9,768 nucleotides of DNA from Candidatus Kerfeldbacteria bacterium RIFOXYC2_FULL_38_9 (GTDB lineage: Bacteria; Patescibacteriota; Patescibacteriia; UBA9570; XYC2-FULL-38-9). Location: the NCBI GenBank assembly GCA_001818355.1, contig MHKJ01000022.1, positions 1 through 9,768 of the forward strand, written 5' to 3'. The translations under genes and the position numbers were made by a program. Within the stretch, counting starts at the first letter, position 1. The number at the start of each line of letters is the position of its first letter. Below, in pieces: positions 1 to 6,414 of this stretch. The notes below the pieces were generated by a model that ran no database searches, had not been told where the DNA came from, and saw nothing but the letters and a program-made list of their open reading frames with translations.

Positions 1-846
1 AATTTCTTCTCGCAAAAGCCTTTCCACCTGCGGATATACCAAAGTTTGCGCCCACTCCACGGTTTTTTTGTTGCGGACTTCGGCAAATAACTTTTGGGCC
101 AATTGCGCTCTGTTAACCGTTTTCTTGTCTTTGGATAAAACTCGGGTGCCGAACTTCTTAGCTAAATCTTGGCGAATAGTTTGCGCTCCCTCGGAATCTT
201 CTGCATACAACTTATGCAATAAATCATCAAGAACAATATGGTAAGCCTTAATTTTCTTTTTTTGCAACGCCCCAATCAATTGACGTGCCACAAAACTTTT
301 ACCGCTTCCCAAAGTACCGGTCACGCCAATTTTTATCTGGCCGCACATTTTTTCCTCTAAAGCTTGCTTGATAAACAAGGGCACATAGGGTGCAACGTTT
401 ACTCCCATTTTGACAAAATCTTTCACCCAAGAAGAAGAAACATGGCTGTATTTTTCCGGCGTAGTTAAAAAAACAAACCGCTTCTTTACGGCCGGATAAA
501 TATGAGCGTACAGCTTGCTTTTTTCCACTTCGTAAGAATAATCATACTCATGACGAATGCCGCGAAATACCACATCGCACCCCTCTTTCATAAACACGTC
601 CGTGAGCAGGCCGGAAGAAACAACAACCTGTACTCCGGTTAAATTAGCCTGGACCACGGCCTGTTTGGTTAAGGCAAAACGCTTGGCCAGCGAAAAAGTA
701 TAAGCGGATTTTTTTTCTTCGTTGTTAGCAACTAAGACCACGAGTTTTTGACACTGCTTTAAGGCCAATTTTATGGTTGCCAAATGACCATAAGTAATAG
801 GGTCGGCTGACAGAGCAAACAAACCCTTTTGAAATTTTTTAGGCAT
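1..846 (-). CDS. coaDE: Bifunctional phosphopantetheine adenylyltransferase / dephospho-CoA kinase (CoaD-CoaE fusion), C-terminus cut by window edge
   Basis: Translation from the ATG at 846 gives 282 uninterrupted codons to the window edge. Residues 1-158 form a CoaD-like nucleotidyltransferase domain: DPITYGHL at 15-22 (the TxGH-type nucleotide site), EEKKSAYTF at 43-51, RGIRHEYDYSYE at 95-106 and the SSSWVK motif at 137-142. Residues 170-282 start a CoaE-like kinase: P-loop GTLGSGKS at 177-184, an acidic DD at 207-208 matching the E. coli DAD segment, and FGTRVLSKD plus NRAQLAQKLF, which match the kinase core. The fused protein would catalyse the last two cytosolic steps of CoA synthesis, 4'-phosphopantetheine to dephospho-CoA to CoA. 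The order matches eukaryotic CoA synthase; bacteria normally encode two proteins. One oddity is that the usual G-[ST]-F-D-P is LSADP here. It starts 7 bases after the upstream membrane-protein gene, so it is probably the last visible gene of the hydrogenase operon. There is no Shine-Dalgarno sequence. The gene symbol is descriptive. Confidence 0.9.
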   Translation of the reverse strand, partial: MPKKFQKGLFALSADPITYGHLATIKLALKQCQKLVVLVANNEEKKSAYTFSLAKRFALTKQAVVQANLTGVQVVVSSGLLTDVFMKEGCDVVFRGIRHEYDYSYEVEKSKLYAHIYPAVKKRFVFLTTPEKYSHVSSSWVKDFVKMGVNVAPYVPLFIKQALEEKMCGQIKIGVTGTLGSGKSFVARQLIGALQKKKIKAYHIVLDDLLHKLYAEDSEGAQTIRQDLAKKFGTRVLSKDKKTVNRAQLAQKLFAEVRNKKTVEWAQTLVYPQVERLLREEI

Positions 847-853
847 GCTAAAT

Positions 854-1408
854 TTATACTCGTTTTACCGCTTTGAGAAAAACATAAGCAATTACACCAC
901 CGGCAAGGGCTGTGATTAGTTGGGGCCAGCTCATCATACTGGCGAGTTTTGTGGCTACAGGTTGCGCCACCCAAAGCTTAATCACCAACAAACTAGCGAC
1001 GTAGAGAAAAATAAATTTTACCACGCTGGCTACACCAATGCTTAACCAATAACTCTTTTTACGCCACAAATCAAATAACAAAATCAAAATCATGTTACTT
1101 AAAATAATAAACGGCACCATGGGCGCTAAAACCGCCGGTAATAATCCAACGGCTAAAGAAATTAAACTGGGAAACAAGGCCACCACAAAAGCTTTTTTCC
1201 AACCTACCATGACTACGGCAATAAACAGAGTAGCATTAACCAAGGGACCGGTTAAAACCTGCATCTGCAAAAGCGGCGCCGTTACCGCAATACCCACTAA
1301 AGCCACAATTTGAACTGCTTGGGCGGTTAAGCGCGGTTTAGCTATTACGGCTGTTTGACCATCTAACGATTCACTTCTTTGTTCTTCTTTTTGAATGTCG
1401 TATGACAT
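854..1408 (-). CDS. Small polytopic membrane protein, ECF-transporter S-component-like, in the hydrogenase operon
   Basis: This is a 184-residue protein with a polar N-terminus (1-27) followed by about six hydrophobic segments, near 30-49, 53-70, 72-92, 95-114, 120-146 and 160-180. A Lys/Arg-rich end (KAVKRV) is expected on the cytoplasmic side. The pattern LTGPLVNA (52-59), then GLLPAVLAPMVPF (88-100) followed by ILSN, resembles small S-component-like membrane proteins. From memory, similar proteins occur beside [FeFe] hydrogenases and are sometimes labelled iron hydrogenase, although they have no metal-binding motif; this one has no cysteine at all. Its start overlaps the hydrogenase 3' end by 46 bases, which indicates translational coupling or a true start further in. 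The next Met is at residue 49, inside the first helix, so the annotated ATG is preferred. Substrate and role are unknown. Transport of a cofactor or metal for the hydrogenase, or membrane docking of the enzyme, are guesses. No ECF ATPase or T component is nearby. Confidence 0.8.
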   Translation of the reverse strand: MSYDIQKEEQRSESLDGQTAVIAKPRLTAQAVQIVALVGIAVTAPLLQMQVLTGPLVNATLFIAVVMVGWKKAFVVALFPSLISLAVGLLPAVLAPMVPFIILSNMILILLFDLWRKKSYWLSIGVASVVKFIFLYVASLLVIKLWVAQPVATKLASMMSWPQLITALAGGVIAYVFLKAVKRV

Positions 1409-3072
1409 ATTTTTTTAATGTTATCTTGATTATTAAAATACTCTTGATATAAATTTTTGACGAACGGACTATTATGAGCGCATCGAATAACAGATTTTTC
1501 GTCCACTTGATACAAACTGGCCGCGCGTTGTTGACGAATTTCCTCATTTACCGGAACCGGTTGACCACCGCCGCCAATACAACCGCCCAAACAAGCCATA
1601 ACTTCTATATAATCATAAGCGTGCGGATCGATTTTGAGTTCAGCTAAAATTTTTCGCGCGTTGATGGTGCCGTTGACCACTGCCACTTTTAATTTTCGTC
1701 CAGCAATATCAACCACCGCTTTTTTAACTCCCTGCAAACCGCGCACATTTTTAAATTCCAATTGCGGCAAAGTTTTGCCGGTAATTTTTTCATAAGCCGT
1801 GCGTAAAGCCGACTCCATTACTCCGCCAGATGCTCCGTAAATTACGCCCGCGCCAGTTGGCAAAGGAAAGGGCGCTACTGGTTCTTCCGGTTTAACTTCT
1901 TTTAAGTTAATCTTGCGTTTACGTAATAATTGCGCAAACTCCCTGGTAGTTAAAACGTAATCCACGGGCTTAAGAGCGCCTTTGTCAAGCCAAAGCTCTT
2001 CTCGGGTAATATCATATTTTTTTGCTAAACAAGGCATAATGGAAACAACAATAATGTTTTTAGGGTCAAGACCTTCTTTTTGCGCCCAATAAGTTTTAAT
2101 CAATCCTCCCATAATCATATGCGGAGAACGCACCGTGGTTAAGTTGGGAATAAATTCCGGATAATAAAATTCACAAAATTTTACCCAGCCCGGACAACAA
2201 GAGGTGAACATCGGCAAGGGTTCTTTTTTTTCTAAACGCTCTACTAGTTCTTTGGCTTCTTCCACCGTAGTAACATCTGCGGCTATAGAAGTATCAAAAG
2301 CCTTGGCTCCTAAAGCGTGGATTCCGGCAAACAAATGCCCGGTTACAACAGAACCATAAGGCATGCCAAATTCCTCGCCGATAGTGGTGCGAATAGACGG
2401 GGCAAATTGAAATACCACGGTTTTACCCTCTTCTTGCAAAGGCTTTTCTATTGCTTCATACTCACCCACCCCTTCAAAAGCGCCTACGGGGCAGTGCATC
2501 AAACACTGGCCGCAATAAATGCAATCTTTTTTCGGATCTTTTGAAGGCACCACCTCATATAAACCGTCGTGATATTCTAATTCTAAAAAATCAATACCCT
2601 GCCTATGACACATATCCACACACAAGCGACAATCAATGCACTTGGAGCTGTCAAACTCCAGAGCCGGACCGAATTTAAAAGTAGGCTTGTCTTTTTTTCG
2701 ATCTGTAAATCCGTTAATTTTTCCTTTTAACTGCCGGCAAATTTTCAAAGCTTGGCAACGACCATGGTAAATGCAATCCGCGCACTCTTCCCGATGTTGG
2801 GCAAATAACAGCTCCAAATTTATTTTTCTAGCGCGCGCAATATTTTCTGACTCGGTTTTAACCACCAGGCCGTCTTCCACCTTAGTAGAACAAGAAGTAT
2901 ATAAACCGGGTCGTCCCTCAATTTCCACTAAACACAAACGACAAGAAGCTTGAATGGTTAAATCCGAATGATAGCACAGGGTGGGAATATCAATTTTATT
3001 CTGGCGCGCCACTTCCAAAATAGTCTGCCCTTCTTTAACAGCGATTTTTTGGTTGTTGATCGTAATCTTCAT
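1363..3072 (-). CDS. hydA: [FeFe] hydrogenase catalytic subunit, group A, NuoG-like N-terminal Fe-S domains
   Basis: This is a 569-residue cytosolic iron-only hydrogenase that reduces protons to H2 or oxidises H2. Its domains in order are: a plant-type [2Fe-2S] ferredoxin with C33, C44, C47 and C61; a His-ligated [4Fe-4S] site H93-x3-C97-x2-C100-x5-C106; two CxxCxxCxxxC clusters (C145/148/151/155 and C184/187/190/194); then the H-cluster domain. H-cluster motifs are TSCCPGW (290-296; C292 the likely proton-relay Cys, C293 a ligand), MPCLAKKYD (346-354; C348) and EVMACLGGC (490-498; C494, C498) followed by GGGQP. The second motif is normally MPCxxKxxE, and here the Glu is Asp354. The ATG at 3072 is chosen because it begins the ferredoxin fold directly and overlaps the flavoprotein stop (ATGA). 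A 60-codon in-frame upstream extension would lie inside the neighbouring gene. Pairing with the NuoF-like protein suggests NAD(H) linkage. Maturases HydE/F/G must be encoded elsewhere. Confidence 0.95.
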   Translation of the reverse strand: MKITINNQKIAVKEGQTILEVARQNKIDIPTLCYHSDLTIQASCRLCLVEIEGRPGLYTSCSTKVEDGLVVKTESENIARARKINLELLFAQHREECADCIYHGRCQALKICRQLKGKINGFTDRKKDKPTFKFGPALEFDSSKCIDCRLCVDMCHRQGIDFLELEYHDGLYEVVPSKDPKKDCIYCGQCLMHCPVGAFEGVGEYEAIEKPLQEEGKTVVFQFAPSIRTTIGEEFGMPYGSVVTGHLFAGIHALGAKAFDTSIAADVTTVEEAKELVERLEKKEPLPMFTSCCPGWVKFCEFYYPEFIPNLTTVRSPHMIMGGLIKTYWAQKEGLDPKNIIVVSIMPCLAKKYDITREELWLDKGALKPVDYVLTTREFAQLLRKRKINLKEVKPEEPVAPFPLPTGAGVIYGASGGVMESALRTAYEKITGKTLPQLEFKNVRGLQGVKKAVVDIAGRKLKVAVVNGTINARKILAELKIDPHAYDYIEVMACLGGCIGGGGQPVPVNEEIRQQRAASLYQVDEKSVIRCAHNSPFVKNLYQEYFNNQDNIKKICHTTFKKKNKEVNR

Positions 3073-4058
3073 AGTTTTATCCCCATTACTTTGGTTAACA
3101 AATCGTAAAAAGGCGTAGGAACAGATTTTCCCAAACTGCAAAAACTGGTTTGTTCCAAAACAAAAAACAAATCTTGCAAAACTTTTACCTCCAGTTTTTT
3201 TTTGGCTACCATTTCTCTGATGCGCAAAGTTCCCTCTCGACAAGGTGTGCATTTATCACAATTTTCACGCACAAAAAACTCGCTCCATTCTTGCATCAAC
3301 TGATAGGGATCGGTTTTTTTTTGGTCATAAACCGTTATCGAGCCTGCGCCGCTAACAGGTTGATCTAATTCGTTAGCAAGTAAAATTCTCCCGCTAGCGC
3401 CGCCGCCAACTTGCACAAAAAAATCAATTTTTGGAAAATTACAGTTTTCTTTCAAAACTTGAGCAATAGTTAAATCTACATTAAATTCATAAACACCGCT
3501 TTTTTCAACATTACCATTGACTGAATAAAGCCGCGTATTTTTGTACGAATTTTTAAAAATTTTATCAACATAATATAAAGTCTCCGCGTTGTTAATCAAG
3601 GTAGGACAACCCCATAAACCTTTTTGCGTTGGGTAGGGCGGTTTTTGACGCGGTTCTGTACACCGACCCTCTATGGCCTCGCAAGCGGCAGACTCATCTC
3701 CTCCTAAATATCCGCCAGGTTCACAAAATATCTCAATTGGCGCGGAGCCAATGATTTTAAGAAATTTTTCTTGATATTTCTGATAATAATCTTTTCGTAA
3801 ATACAAAAAACCCTTGGCCGAACCGCCAATAGTTTTCATAGCAAGCAAAATACCGGAAATCAGTTCCTGGGGATAATTTTCTAAAATATAACCGTCTTTA
3901 TAGACTTTTGGCTCTCCTTCGGAAACGTTGCAAATAACGTATTTTTGTTTACCCGGCTCATTTTTGACCATCTCCCATTTTTTCGCTGTGGGAAAAGCCG
4001 CTCCCCCGCGCCCCAAAAGATTAACTTGGGCTATTTTTTGAATAAGATCTAAATTCAT
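3069..4058 (-). CDS. hydB: NuoF/HydB-like NADH:acceptor flavoprotein, compact form (FMN, NADH and one [4Fe-4S] site)
   Basis: This 329-residue protein is homologous to complex I NuoF and hydrogenase HydB. GRGGAAFPTAKKW (16-28) is the FMN-site motif. NVSEGEPKVYKD (44-55) matches NxDEGEPGTFKD. GGYLGGDESAACEAIEG (115-131) and EPRQKPPYP (135-143) then LWGCPTLINNAET (148-160) match the NADH/flavin region. VGGGASG (217-223) is followed by a cluster site C267-x2-C270-x2-C273 and C307. It would oxidise NADH, or reduce NAD+, and pass electrons to the hydrogenase encoded by the next, 4-base-overlapping gene. It is short compared with NuoF (about 430 residues) and HydB (about 600): it lacks roughly the first 50 residues, the thioredoxin-like [2Fe-2S] domain and the C-terminal 2x[4Fe-4S] ferredoxin. 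The ATG lies 8 bases after a consensus -10 box, so translation is probably leaderless. The symbol is by analogy. Confidence 0.9.
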   Translation of the reverse strand: MNLDLIQKIAQVNLLGRGGAAFPTAKKWEMVKNEPGKQKYVICNVSEGEPKVYKDGYILENYPQELISGILLAMKTIGGSAKGFLYLRKDYYQKYQEKFLKIIGSAPIEIFCEPGGYLGGDESAACEAIEGRCTEPRQKPPYPTQKGLWGCPTLINNAETLYYVDKIFKNSYKNTRLYSVNGNVEKSGVYEFNVDLTIAQVLKENCNFPKIDFFVQVGGGASGRILLANELDQPVSGAGSITVYDQKKTDPYQLMQEWSEFFVRENCDKCTPCREGTLRIREMVAKKKLEVKVLQDLFFVLEQTSFCSLGKSVPTPFYDLLTKVMGIKL

Positions 4059-4066
4059 GTATTTAG

Positions 4067-4072
4067 ATTATA
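4067..4072 (-). promoter_or_regulatory. Extended -10 promoter of the hydrogenase operon, probably giving a leaderless mRNA
   Basis: Read on the minus strand, a perfect TATAAT preceded by TGC (an extended -10) ends 8 bases before the ATG at 4058. No good -35 hexamer sits 16-18 bases upstream (TTTTTA at best), which is tolerated by extended -10 promoters. Transcription would begin at about 4058-4061, leaving no or only 1-2 bases of 5' UTR. There is no ribosome binding site. The call rests on consensus matching only. Confidence 0.6.
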
Positions 4073-4128
4073 GCAAAAATCCCTAATTTTAAAAATAAAA
4101 AGGACCAATGAAGGCTTTGGCGGCTAAT

Positions 4129-4137
4129 TGTGGATAA
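4129..4137 (-). promoter_or_regulatory. Perfect DnaA-box match (TTATCCACA)
   Basis: The minus strand reads TTATCCACA, identical to the E. coli consensus DnaA box, in the divergent intergenic region between the hydrogenase operon and the Rrf2 gene. It lies just upstream of the Rrf2 -35 box. It is a single copy with no AT-rich unwinding region or box cluster, so it is not an origin. It could be a DnaA regulatory site or chance. Confidence 0.3.
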
Positions 4138-4142
4138 GTTTT

Positions 4143-4170
4143 TTGACATCTTTTTTTAATACTATATATT
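4143..4170 (+). promoter_or_regulatory. Promoter of the Rrf2-ABC transporter cassette
   Basis: A perfect TTGACA -35 (4143-4148) and TATATT -10 (4165-4170) are separated by 16 bases. The predicted start at about 4177 falls inside the adjoining palindrome and gives a leader of about 45 bases before the regulator ATG at 4223. No Shine-Dalgarno sequence is present in that leader. Confidence 0.6.
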
Positions 4171-4180
4171 GTCTATAGAC
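4171..4180. promoter_or_regulatory. Perfect palindrome GTCTATAGAC, candidate Rrf2-family operator
   Basis: A perfect 10-bp inverted repeat directly follows the -10 box and covers the predicted transcription start. A further half-site-like AATAGACAT lies at 4184-4192. The position, just in front of a DNA-binding regulator gene, is what an autorepressor operator would show. The assignment to this regulator is inferred from position, not from a known consensus. Confidence 0.45.
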
Positions 4181-4222
4181 ATAATAGACATAGTAAATAA
4201 TATAAATAATTTATACTCTAGC

Positions 4223-4624
4223 ATGAAGCTAACCACCAAAAGCGAGTATTCCCTACTAGCGCTGATCTATATCGCCCGCCACCAAGACGGACATTTTATT
4301 AAAGTGGAAGATATTTGTGAAAAATATAATTTAACCAAAAAATATTTGGAGCATCTTCTTGGCGTTTTAAAACAAAGTCGCTATATCAAAACCAAACGCG
4401 GATCGCACGGCGGATACCGCTTGGCAAAGCCAGCAAACAAAATATCTATTGCGGAAATTATCCGTTTAATGGACGGGGCTTTGGCTCCTACCGAGTCTGT
4501 TAGTGAATATTTTTTTTCCCAAACCGCTTTAAGTCAAGAAAAAAAAATGCTCGTGGTCTTTAAAGATATTCGAGATTATATTTCTAAAAAATTGGAAAAA
4601 ATGAAGTTAAGTGATTTAATTTGA
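4223..4624 (+). CDS. Rrf2-family transcriptional regulator, CymR-like, without Fe-S ligands
   Basis: This is a 133-residue winged-helix regulator. The N-terminus MKLTTKSEYSLLALIYIA is typical of Rrf2 proteins (IscR, NsrR, CymR, RirA). The recognition helix region NLTKKYLEHLLGVLKQSRYI (36-55) and the wing RGSHGGYRLAKP (59-70) are intact, followed by the dimerisation helix, IIRLMDGALAPTE (79-91). The three cysteines that bind an iron-sulfur cluster in IscR and NsrR are absent; the only Cys is C32 in the DNA-binding domain. The protein therefore resembles CymR, a cysteine-metabolism repressor that senses through partner proteins. The ATG at 4223 fits the family start; an in-frame TTG 18 codons upstream overlaps the -10 box and the palindrome and is not used. 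It precedes an ABC importer by 19 bases and probably represses it and itself through the adjoining palindrome. The sulfur link is inference. Confidence 0.9.
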   Translation: MKLTTKSEYSLLALIYIARHQDGHFIKVEDICEKYNLTKKYLEHLLGVLKQSRYIKTKRGSHGGYRLAKPANKISIAEIIRLMDGALAPTESVSEYFFSQTALSQEKKMLVVFKDIRDYISKKLEKMKLSDLI

Positions 4625-4643
4625 TTTAATTAATTTAAAAAAT

Positions 4644-5669
4644 ATGACCAGAAACAAAAAAGTTTTTTTACTCTTGCCCCTGCTTTTTGCAGGCGCGCTT
4701 TTCGTGGGATGTCAAAAACAATCTGCGGAAGAAGCCCAAAAACAAACCGTTAAAGTGGGTTATTTCCCTAATATCACCCACGCCCAAGCTTTAGTAGGTG
4801 TGGAAAACGGGGCGTTTCAAGAAAAATTAGGCTCGGATGTTGAAATAAAAGCGATTACTTTTAATTCCGGCACCACAGAAATAGAAGCGCTGTTTGCCGG
4901 AGAAATTGACTTGGGCTATATCGGTCCCTCTCCAGCCATTAACGGTTATGTAAAGTCAAACGGAGAGTCGTTGCGAGTAATCAGCGGCGCCGTTTCCGGA
5001 GGCGCGGTGCTGGTAGGACAAAGCGACTTAGCCGAGGCTTTTGCCAAAGACGGAGCGCAGGCTTTAGCTAATAAAAAAATCGCCTCGCCTTCTCAGGGCA
5101 ATACCCAAGATATTTCTTTAAGAAACTATATTAAAGAAAATAATCTGGAAGGAAAAGTGGAAATCATTCCTATGGAAAATGCCGATCAATTAACCGCTTT
5201 TTCTCAAAAAGAACTAGACGGCTGTTGGGTGCCGGAACCATGGGGCACACGATTAATCACCGAAGCGGGTGGAAAATTGATGATTGACGAACGCGACTTA
5301 TGGCCCAATGGTAAATTCATTACCACTAATATTATTGCCAGCAAGGCTTTTCTTGACCAGCATCCTGATTTGGTAAAAAAATGGCTGGAAGCTAATTTAG
5401 AGGTTACCACCTGGATCAATGATAATCCGCAAGAGGCGCAAAAAATCGTTAATTCGGAAATTGAGCGTTTGACCACTAAAAAAATAGCCGATGATGTTTT
5501 AGCCAAATCTTGGAAAAGAATAGATTTATCAGTGAATCCCCTAAAAGATTCTTTGTACGCCTTTGGTGACCGGGCTTATGAACAAGGATTTTTGGGAGAT
5601 ACCAAGCCAGACTTATCAAATATTTACGACTTAACTATTTTAAATGAGATTACAGGTAAAAAATATTAG
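4644..5669 (+). CDS. ABC transporter solute-binding lipoprotein, SsuA/TauA/NrtA class
   Basis: This is a 341-residue exported protein. A basic start (TRNKK) and a hydrophobic stretch (7-22) end in FVGC, with C23 as the likely lipidated cysteine. The mature protein begins VKVGYFPNITHAQALVG (37-52), the common N-terminal strand of NMT1/SsuA-like binding proteins. NSGTTEIEALFAGEIDLGYI (74-93) then GPSPAING (94-101) shapes the ligand cleft, GNTQD is at 152-156 and VPEPWGTRLI at 196-205. Family members bind alkanesulfonates, taurine, nitrate, bicarbonate or thiamine precursors; the sequence alone does not settle which. A sulfonate is favoured because of the CymR-like regulator. The gene starts 19 bases after that regulator, with no Shine-Dalgarno sequence, and its end overlaps the ATPase gene by 26 bases. 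Confidence 0.9.
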   Translation: MTRNKKVFLLLPLLFAGALFVGCQKQSAEEAQKQTVKVGYFPNITHAQALVGVENGAFQEKLGSDVEIKAITFNSGTTEIEALFAGEIDLGYIGPSPAINGYVKSNGESLRVISGAVSGGAVLVGQSDLAEAFAKDGAQALANKKIASPSQGNTQDISLRNYIKENNLEGKVEIIPMENADQLTAFSQKELDGCWVPEPWGTRLITEAGGKLMIDERDLWPNGKFITTNIIASKAFLDQHPDLVKKWLEANLEVTTWINDNPQEAQKIVNSEIERLTTKKIADDVLAKSWKRIDLSVNPLKDSLYAFGDRAYEQGFLGDTKPDLSNIYDLTILNEITGKKY

Positions 5670-6414
5670 CAAAAAATTTAAAGCCAAAAGTAATTATGTC
5701 GGCGCTTTAGATCAAGTTAGTTTAGACGTAAAGTCGGGGGAATTTATCTGCCTGCTGGGACCTTCGGGTTGCGGAAAATCCACTTTACTGAATTTGATCG
5801 CGGGCTTGGAAGCTCCGGATCAAGGTGAAATTTACAGCCGCGGTAAAATTGGACTGATGTTTCAAGAGGCGGCTTTATTCCCCTGGCTGAAAGTAAAAGA
5901 CAATGTGGGCTTTGGTTTAAAAATGCAAAAAGTCCATCGCCCAGAGATTGCGGAACAAGTGGATAAATATTTGAGCATGATGCATTTGAGCGCTTTTGCC
6001 GAAGCTTATCCGCATGAATTATCCGGCGGCATGAAACAAAGAGCGGCTTTGGCGCGCACTTTAATTTTAAACCCAGATCTGCTTTTAATGGATGAACCTT
6101 TTGCGGCTTTGGACGCGCAAACCAGAGAGCGGCTTTACGGCGATTTACAAAAAATTTGGCAAGAAACCAAAAAAACCATTATTTTTGTTACCCATAACGT
6201 GCGAGAGGCCGTATGTTTGGGCGACCGCGTAGAAGTTTTTACCGCTCGACCGGGAAAAATAAAAAAAGAATTTAAAATTAACCTCAGTCGGCCACGTAAT
6301 TTGAATGATGTAGCTGTGGCGCAAATTAGCAACGAAATTATGCAAGAACTGAAAGAAGAAATAGACAAAGTAGCGGCAGAAATGGCTGATTATAAAAAAC
6401 ACCAAAATGACTAA
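5644..6414 (+). CDS. ABC transporter ATP-binding protein, SsuB/TauB/NrtD class
   Basis: This is a 256-residue cytoplasmic ATPase that powers the importer. All motifs are intact: Walker A GPSGCGKS (39-46), Q-loop MFQEAALFPWL with Q74, signature LSGGMKQR (126-133), Walker B LLLMDEP (146-152) with E151 catalytic, D-loop ALD (155-157) and switch H184 in VTHN. FQEAALFPWL followed by VKDNV is typical of nitrate/sulfonate/taurine ATPases. The last 45 residues are helical and charged, with no regulatory domain. The start lies within the 3' end of the binding-protein gene (26-base overlap) and the end overlaps the permease gene by 8 bases, indicating a translationally coupled operon. Confidence 0.95.
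   Translation: MRLQVKNISKKFKAKSNYVGALDQVSLDVKSGEFICLLGPSGCGKSTLLNLIAGLEAPDQGEIYSRGKIGLMFQEAALFPWLKVKDNVGFGLKMQKVHRPEIAEQVDKYLSMMHLSAFAEAYPHELSGGMKQRAALARTLILNPDLLLMDEPFAALDAQTRERLYGDLQKIWQETKKTIIFVTHNVREAVCLGDRVEVFTARPGKIKKEFKINLSRPRNLNDVAVAQISNEIMQELKEEIDKVAAEMADYKKHQND

Noticed and set aside
1092..1313. Small protein genes on the strand opposite the operon and in other frames of the transporter genes
   Set aside because: They lie wholly within well-supported genes, have no recognisable domains and look like translated shadows.
3073..3252. Sixty-codon N-terminal extension of the hydrogenase from an ATG at 3252
   Set aside because: It lies inside the flavoprotein gene, has no family resemblance, and the ATG at 3072 begins the ferredoxin domain in a classic ATGA overlap.
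4169..4222. TTG start for the Rrf2 regulator
   Set aside because: It falls in the -10 box and palindrome, and the extra 18 residues are low-complexity. The ATG at 4223 gives the canonical family N-terminus.
4059..4222. Replication origin
   Set aside because: There is only one DnaA box, with no cluster, no unwinding repeats and no dnaA or dnaN gene nearby.
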